This document shows, in pieces, positions 59,101 to 64,000 of a stretch of DNA of 64,000 bases (the first letter of the stretch is position 1; every line of letters begins with the position of its first letter). The stretch is taken from the NCBI GenBank assembly GCA_037126765.1, contig JBBCBC010000027.1, positions 4,302,406 to 4,366,405 on the forward strand, written 5' to 3'. Below the pieces are notes generated by a model. It was given only the letters and a program-made list of their open reading frames with translations, did no database searches and was not told the origin of the DNA. Position numbers and translations under genes: made by a program. Origin of the DNA: Stenogyne calaminthoides (Eukaryota > Streptophyta > Magnoliopsida > Lamiales > Lamiaceae).

Positions 59101-62100
59101 CCATAGTCAAATCGACATTACATCCTCAAGACTCCTGATAAAATGTTACTTAAACAAATATTCAAGTCCAATAATCAAAGAAAGAAATTGAATATCACGC
59201 GACTGGAACTTCGAAGTAGTATTAGAAGCTGACCGTACGACGTGAGATGTATGGTTGAGAACTCCATCTTTTAGCCCAACCAACTTCCCTCAACTGATCA
59301 AGTGCCTCTCTAACGCCATGACTATCTTTCTGCAGCGAACCATACAGATACACTAGAAGTCATGATTCCATATTTGAACCACATTGGTATACACAAATAC
59401 TTCTATAAACCACTTGCACCGTGCAACTCAAGTTGATTTTTTAATGGTATTAGTTTTTCTAATAAAAGGTACTCCCTCCGTCCTGCGATTACTTGAACAC
59501 TTGCCTTATTTGGACGTCCCAATATTACTTGAACATTCCCAAAATGGGAACAAATATAATAATAATACACTCACAACACCCTTATTTTATTCCACTAAAA
59601 CCCACTTTACTTGGTTTGCGTGCCATTTTCAGTGTTCAAATCCTCATGGGACGGAGGGGGTATTACTTAGTCAGTATTAGTTGTTTTCACTTAATGGTAG
59701 GTGCACCCAAGTGTTACTCGTTATTATATTATTCACACATCTCGAATCTTGTTGACTTGTGTGAAAAGGTAAGTAATCGGTACACATGACTATATGAGCT
59801 TTATGGAATGAAGAGCAATCCCTAGGTAATACTCCCTCCGTCCCAGACTCGTGTTCCTGTTTACTGTGTGTGCGGGTTTTAAGAAAAAGTGATAAAGTGT
59901 TAAAGTGTAAGGGTAAAATAGAGAAATCTGCTTTATTGTAAAGTAAAAACAACTTTATTAAGGTGCTAATTAAAGCAGCAATAATCTGCTAATTAAATGG
60001 TACAACAGTACAAAATTACTGACATTTCAACAGTAATTTTCAGAGTTACAGATTTAAAATTTGATTTTACTGTTCAATGAACAAGAAAATCTCTAAAAAC
60101 ACTCCCAAATTTCGGTTCCTCCAAAGTTTCCCTCCCATTATTCTGATTTCCCACCTAATTACTCCAAAATATCCCTCCTATTACACATTTCAAATCCTAT
60201 TACAGCCTTAAAAGCCAACAAACCCTTCATAAATACTGCAACACCATTACAGCCCTTTAAAACCATAAATACAGCTTCATAATCTCAACCCAAATAAAAT
60301 TACCTGAATTTTATTACCTGAAATTAATTAGTAAGTTATTACCTGAATTTAATTAGTAACCCAACCAAAATAAAATTAAACCCCCCTAATTATTTGTCCC
60401 CATCACAATATATGCCAAAAAAAACAAACTTAGGTCACTGAATATGCAAAGAACAACACATTTCAACTTTTGATTTTCACAAAAAACAAGCTTAGGTCAC
60501 TGAATATGCAATGAACAACACAATTCAACTTTTGATTTTCACAAAAAACAAACTTAGGTCACTGAATATGCAAAGAACAACACATTTCAACTTTTGTTTT
60601 TCACAAAAAACAAGTTTAGGTCACTGAATATGCAAAGAACAACACAATTCAACTTTTGATTTTCACAAAAAACAAGCTTAGGTCACTGAATATGCAAAGA
60701 ACAACACATTTCAACTTTTGATTTTCACAAAAAACAAGCTTAGGTCACTGAATATGCAAAGAACAACACAATTCAACTTCTGATATTCACAAAAAACAAA
60801 CTTACAGTTCATTTTTTGCAAATCTCAGCGGACCCTCAGATTGTAACATCATCATAGGGTTTAGTTAAGCATCCTAATCTAGGCTGGTGATCCTAGAGGT
60901 TGCATCAACAAATACAAAACGAATTGGCACCTGTGTATCACAAATTTCCACCCAAGTCTGACCAACAATAATGCTCAGAAACCCTCATAAATAATTTTAT
61001 TCATAGGGCTTGTGGTTATGCATCCTAATCTAGGAAATACTCCTAGAGGTTGCATTAACAATTCACAAAACAAATTAGCACATGCGTATCCCATACTTCC
61101 ATATCAACAATCCAGTTAATCACAGAACATCACATGCCATATTTCAACAAGACAGTATCAGCTCTCTAACCGAAGGGCATAGGATAATTAACATTTCAAC
61201 AAACGACCTTCTGGACTCATGCAACCAATATTCTTTGTCAGAGAACGGTGGTGAGCTCCCAGGCATTGGCTCAGCCAAGGATATTGCATCATCGGAAAGC
61301 ACATCTGACTCAGGCAAAAAAGCACATCGGACTCAGGCAAAACATCAGGGGATAGCGAATCCTGAACAACCATGCCGCTATAATCGGGAGAACCTCGATC
61401 TGAATCCACTTCCACCATGTTGCTCATATCTGCATCGATCTTCGCCGCCGCCATCTTCACCTCTTCTTCCCATCTTCTGGACAAGGGGTTTTGAGAATCG
61501 AAAGCCCCCGATTCCTCCCACCAGTAATCGGTCACTGGATCCGCTTCAAACTCCTTAAAATCTACGGTATTTGGCCAAGAAGATGAATCGGCGATCGGAG
61601 AATTAGGATTTTTAGGTTCCATGTATATAGAGATGAGGGAGAAGAGAGAGCAGAGAGCGGTTTAGGATCTAGAGGGTTACAGAGAGCAACAATGGCGAGA
61701 TGAACAGAGAGAAATACAGAGAGCAACAATGGCGAGCGAATTTTCGAGAAGAGAGAAGAGAGAAAATATAGCGGCTAGGGTTTGGGATGGGATGGGTGCA
61801 GAGAAATGAGGGGGAGGGGGGGTTTAATTTGATTTGGGTTGGGTTACTAATTAAATGGGCCGGTTAGATTAATTTAGGGATATAAAGTGGGATGTTTAGT
61901 TGGGTTAAGTGAGTGGCATTGGTGTAAATAAAGAGTAAAGTGAAGGGGGTAAATTAAGGAGAAATTTCCATTTAAGGAAATAGGAAAACAAGTGTGGGAC
62001 GCCCAAAACGGAATACAAGAAAACAAGATTGGGACGGAGGGAGTACATTATAACCCAAATCCCCAATACTTAAATTTTGCTTTTACACAATTCATAGAGG

Positions 62101-62496
62101 TTGTTTATTCGTGTAAAATCGAATCACCACATAGAAAATGCCTCAATTTTATGACTCGAAGACTACTCTTCAAAATCCAGTAGCTATATTTACACATTCA
62201 CAAACAGAGCAATTTTTATCTGAATTCGAATTTCCAGCAATCAAATTAACAAACAGTTAATTACAATCAATTCAAGTTCAAACGTCAAATAATCAACAAT
62301 CCCCATGGGCAATTTCAAATTACGCAAGTGATTACGATACAGGAAATCAAAGAAAAAGAAGAACCTTAGCAATGGCGGATTCTAGGGTTGCAAAATCGAG
62401 TGGCGGAGCAGCTGATGAGGAAGCTCGGACTAGGTGCGGATTGAATGGCTTGGATTTGTAGAGAGAGAAAACGAGTGATGAGAGAGAAAGGGACAT
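56136..62496 (-). CDS. Plastid FtsH-like M41 membrane metalloprotease without AAA domain
   Basis: Ten exons join in frame without a stop: 62,496-62,365; 59,329-59,234; 59,066-58,992; 58,490-58,422; 58,173-58,097; 57,839-57,751; 57,085-56,956; 56,579-56,489; 56,409-56,344; 56,255-56,136. They total 945 nt, giving 314 residues. The start MSLSLSSLVFSLYKSKPF is Ser-rich and basic like a transit peptide. Two membrane spans follow (AAFLFTVVGTTGFLGIIAG; FFVPYLVGGISLVVLAVGSI). The active site is RHEAAHF (HEXXH zinc motif). AGLAAEG and GQSADLF fit the M41 region with the third zinc ligand. There is no ATPase domain. The closest family I know includes Arabidopsis VIRESCENT3, a thylakoid metalloprotease needed for chloroplast development; this link is from memory. 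All introns have GT..AG. It is the only gene here that looks functional. Confidence 0.93.
57285..57652. mobile_element. Intronic MITE (9-bp TSD)
   Basis: A 368-bp element in the metalloprotease intron between 57,086 and 57,750. The flanks are AGTTACATG (57,276-57,284) and AGTTATATG (57,653-57,661), 9 bp with one mismatch. The ends read GAGTAAATTGCAAAATT and, reversed, TGAGTAAATTGTAAAATT. TAGTCCTATATTGACA is repeated in inverse orientation inside. Confidence 0.85.
59472..59660. mobile_element. Stowaway MITE in intron 1
   Basis: A 189-bp element from CTCCCTCCGTCCTGCGATT to GGGACGGAGGGGG flanked by TA. It lies in the first intron of the metalloprotease gene, 170 bp before the larger mariner-family element. 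Confidence 0.93.
60417..60800. repeat. 62-bp tandem array, six copies
   Basis: Six units with an exact 62-bp spacing (anchors CTTAGGTCACTGAATATG at 60,429, 60,491, 60,553, 60,615, 60,677 and 60,739, then a partial unit at 60,801). Units differ at only a few positions. It is a likely length-variable locus. There are no spacers, so it is not a CRISPR array. Confidence 0.97.
61188..61622 (-). CDS. Unknown ORF carried by the mariner-family element
   Basis: A 144-codon minus-strand ORF starting MEPKNPNSPIADSSSWPNTV, followed by an acidic region (DFKEFEADPVTDYWWEESG, ADMSNMVEVDSDRGSPDYSG). No domain is recognised. It starts 421 bp inside the right end of the element, behind a pyrimidine-rich leader. 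A 22-bp direct duplication of GCCTGAGTCCGATGTGCTTT-like sequence at about 61,288-61,332 shifts the frame. Without the extra unit the text stays acidic and Ser-rich (SPPFSDKEYWLHESRRSF), so the open tail after that point is probably a frameshift product. It may be a captured host exon or an element-specific gene. Confidence 0.45.
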   Translation of the reverse strand: MEPKNPNSPIADSSSWPNTVDFKEFEADPVTDYWWEESGAFDSQNPLSRRWEEEVKMAAAKIDADMSNMVEVDSDRGSPDYSGMVVQDSLSPDVLPESDVLFCLSQMCFPMMQYPWLSQCLGAHHRSLTKNIGCMSPEGRLLKC

Positions 62497-63666
62497 TTTT
62501 GCTCAATGCGATATTTCGCTTTTCCGGCCCTCTCTCGTCGAGTTATAAGGGATAAGATGTGGCGCCAGTTTTGTATACCGTTGGCATCATTTCCTTCCAT
62601 CACTTCTCACTCATCTACTAATTTTTATTTATTTTTCTATTCATTTATTATTATTATTAAACAAAAATTTGCGCGAACCCAAAATCACGATCTAAGTATA
62701 TTTCTTCAAATATCGATATTATATATGTGCACTATCACTGTTATACATAAATTATATCATCATTACGCCTATGCACTATCATTACCTAACAAATGTCTTT
62801 TTTTTTAAACGGTGACAGAGTATAAATATAATTTTTTTTTCATCGGTGATAGACACGTAAAACACTTGATAATAATGTTTATGCATGATAATGATAGAGT
62901 CACCGTGAACTCAAGTTCACATAAGATGAACTCTTATTTGTGTTGTGTGATATACGTTGTGAGATTAAATTAAATTAAATTAGGAGTATTTTTCACTCTC
63001 TTGGGTATTAATTCACATTTACTTTCTTTTTATCACTTAATCAATTAATTTTAACTACCTAACATGAGACTTTATCACATTCATATATGAAACTATCATT
63101 CGAGGAAACTTAAAATATATATATACACACACATGGTAACATCTACGTGGTGCAATTTTTATTCAAATTTAATTATAATGAATGAAATTAAGATTATTAT
63201 TTTATATAATGAGAAATATAAGTCGAAATTATGTCGTCATGTAGAAAATTTTATTAATATAAACGGGAGACTTTCTACTAGTAGAAGTTAATAAGAGAAG
63301 AATTCAATTTTATTATCACTTTTATTTAGGCTAAAAATTCGAAGTTAGACATTCGGGCCGGCCCAATCCCACAGGCCACAGCACGAATAGCATCCGTAAA
63401 AAAACAAATACAAGCTACGAGCCCAATTGACTGACCTAAATTATGGGCCCATTAAGGTATCATGAGCTAACGGGATGTTCAATCCATCACAACAATGGGA
63501 GGTCAAAGCCCACTAACTCCCATATAAATATCCTCTTCACCAATTAAAATAAAGAGTAAGATTCCTTTGAATCAGATTTATACATAAACACTATTATTAT
63601 TAATATAAAAACTGTCACTGTAAATGCACAAAGATTCTGTTTAAGAATATTTTATATATCTTTAAA
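62497..63666. other. 5' flank of the metalloprotease gene, then AT-rich sequence
   Basis: The promoter of the minus-strand gene should lie just right of 62,496; no TATA box could be assigned with confidence. Farther right is AT-rich sequence with no gene. The ORF at 62,506-62,808 has no domain. Confidence 0.5.
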
Positions 63667-63886
63667 GAGTGGGTCTTATGTGCATCTGGGTGCACCATGC
63701 ACTCATAGTGCATTATAGAAGTGTGCAACTATACAAAACAGAAACATGCAACTATTCCAAACAGAAACATGCAACTATGTTGCACTTTTCTGTATAAATA
63801 AGTCGCACTTTTCAATATAACAAGTTGCACGTTTCTAAAATGCACTATGAGTGCACGGTGCACCCGGATACATACAAGACTTAGCC
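63667..63886. mobile_element. GTGCAC-rich MITE, copy 3 (9-bp TSD)
   Basis: A 220-bp insert flanked by ATCTTTAAA at 63,658-63,666 and 63,887-63,895. The inverted ends extend about 48 bp (GGGTGCACCATGCACTCATA left; GGGTGCACCGTGCACTCATA right, reversed). The middle repeats CAGAAACATGCAACTAT and ends in TTGCACTTTT-type units. It is longer than the copies at 31,113 and 48,129 because of this middle. Confidence 0.93.
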
Positions 63887-63895
63887 ATCTTTAAA

Positions 63896-64000
63896 ATAGT
63901 AAAAAAAAATTGCAGAATAATAATATTTTTTATGCATAAATAGTGATACTAAAACACAAGTTAACGGTGAACTCTCGAGTTTACATAATTTTTTGTCTAA
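63896..64000. other. Right edge, no feature
   Basis: About 100 bp with no supported feature. GGTGAACTCTCGAGTTTACA at 63,966-63,985 resembles CCGTGAACTCAAGTTCACAT at 62,903 and may be part of another small element cut by the window end. Confidence 0.3.

Larger units (their letters stand above)
59832..62043. mobile_element. 2.2 kb mariner-family element with passenger ORF
   Basis: The element runs from CTCCCTCCGTCCCAGACTC to the inverse end GGGACGGAGGGAG, with TA on both sides (59,830-59,831 and 62,044-62,045). Its first 450 bp resemble the leader of the mariner-like element at 27,047. No transposase remains. It carries a 62-bp tandem array, two copies of a ~90-bp repeat (60,856 and 61,002), inverted copies of TAATTAGTAACCCAACC (about 60,350 and 61,855) and a minus-strand ORF. 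It fills most of intron 1 of the metalloprotease gene. Confidence 0.9.

Noticed and set aside
59384..59789. Two plus-strand ORFs of 98 codons in intron 1
   Set aside because: They are translations of the Stowaway MITE and its flanks.
60417..60800. Regular repeats that might suggest a CRISPR array
   Set aside because: Units are contiguous 62-bp copies with no unique spacers, in a plant intron. It is a minisatellite.
61082..61558. 158-codon plus-strand ORF opposite the passenger ORF
   Set aside because: It is Pro/Ser-rich antisense text; the minus-strand ORF has a clear ATG behind a leader and more protein-like composition.

Overview
This is nuclear DNA of a flowering plant. It is AT-rich, its genes have short exons and GT..AG introns, and nearly every plant class of mobile DNA is present: CACTA, Ty1/copia, Tc1/mariner with Stowaway MITEs, Mutator-like MITEs and Helitrons. 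The gene content suggests a eudicot, but I cannot name a species. I saw no rRNA or tRNA gene, CRISPR array, or prokaryotic or organellar gene block.

Layout. (1) 1-26,470 is one decayed CACTA (En/Spm) transposon. A TNP2-type transposase pseudogene (1,659-6,494) is split by a solo LTR (2,618-3,842). A second, Ptta/En/Spm-type gene (10,294-26,470) has a 14.4 kb Sirevirus-like Copia retrotransposon (10,731-25,119, minus strand) inside one of its introns. (2) 27,047-28,460 holds the 5' part of a plant mariner-like element. (3) 28.5-41.6 kb is AT-rich and lacks genes. It contains a 1.8 kb tandem duplication with a MITE in only one copy, a second solo LTR with a perfect target-site duplication (37,636-39,103), and two Stowaway MITEs. 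(4) 41.6-49.1 kb holds a decayed Helitron helicase with a Helitron 3' terminus, a TIR element in its tail, a probable Pack-MULE (44,964-45,981), another long-TIR element, and a complete non-autonomous Helitron candidate (47,192-49,130). (5) 51.8-55.4 kb, minus strand, is an LRK10-like receptor kinase pseudogene. (6) 56,136-62,496, minus strand, is the one gene that looks intact: ten exons encoding a 314-residue plastid M41-type (FtsH-like) membrane metalloprotease without an AAA domain. Its first intron carries a Stowaway MITE and a 2.2 kb mariner-family element with its own unknown ORF. Another intron carries a MITE with a 9-bp target duplication. (7) The right edge holds a third copy of a GTGCAC-rich MITE.

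Only the metalloprotease appears to be a working host gene. The rest records nested insertion and decay. Three points deserve attention: a GTGCAC-rich MITE family with 9-bp duplications in all three copies; the passenger ORF in the mariner-family element; and a systematic CAG/CTG versus CG/CGG discordance between the two LTRs of the Copia element. That last pattern looks more like a base-calling artefact than evolution, and it affects how broken the element really is.
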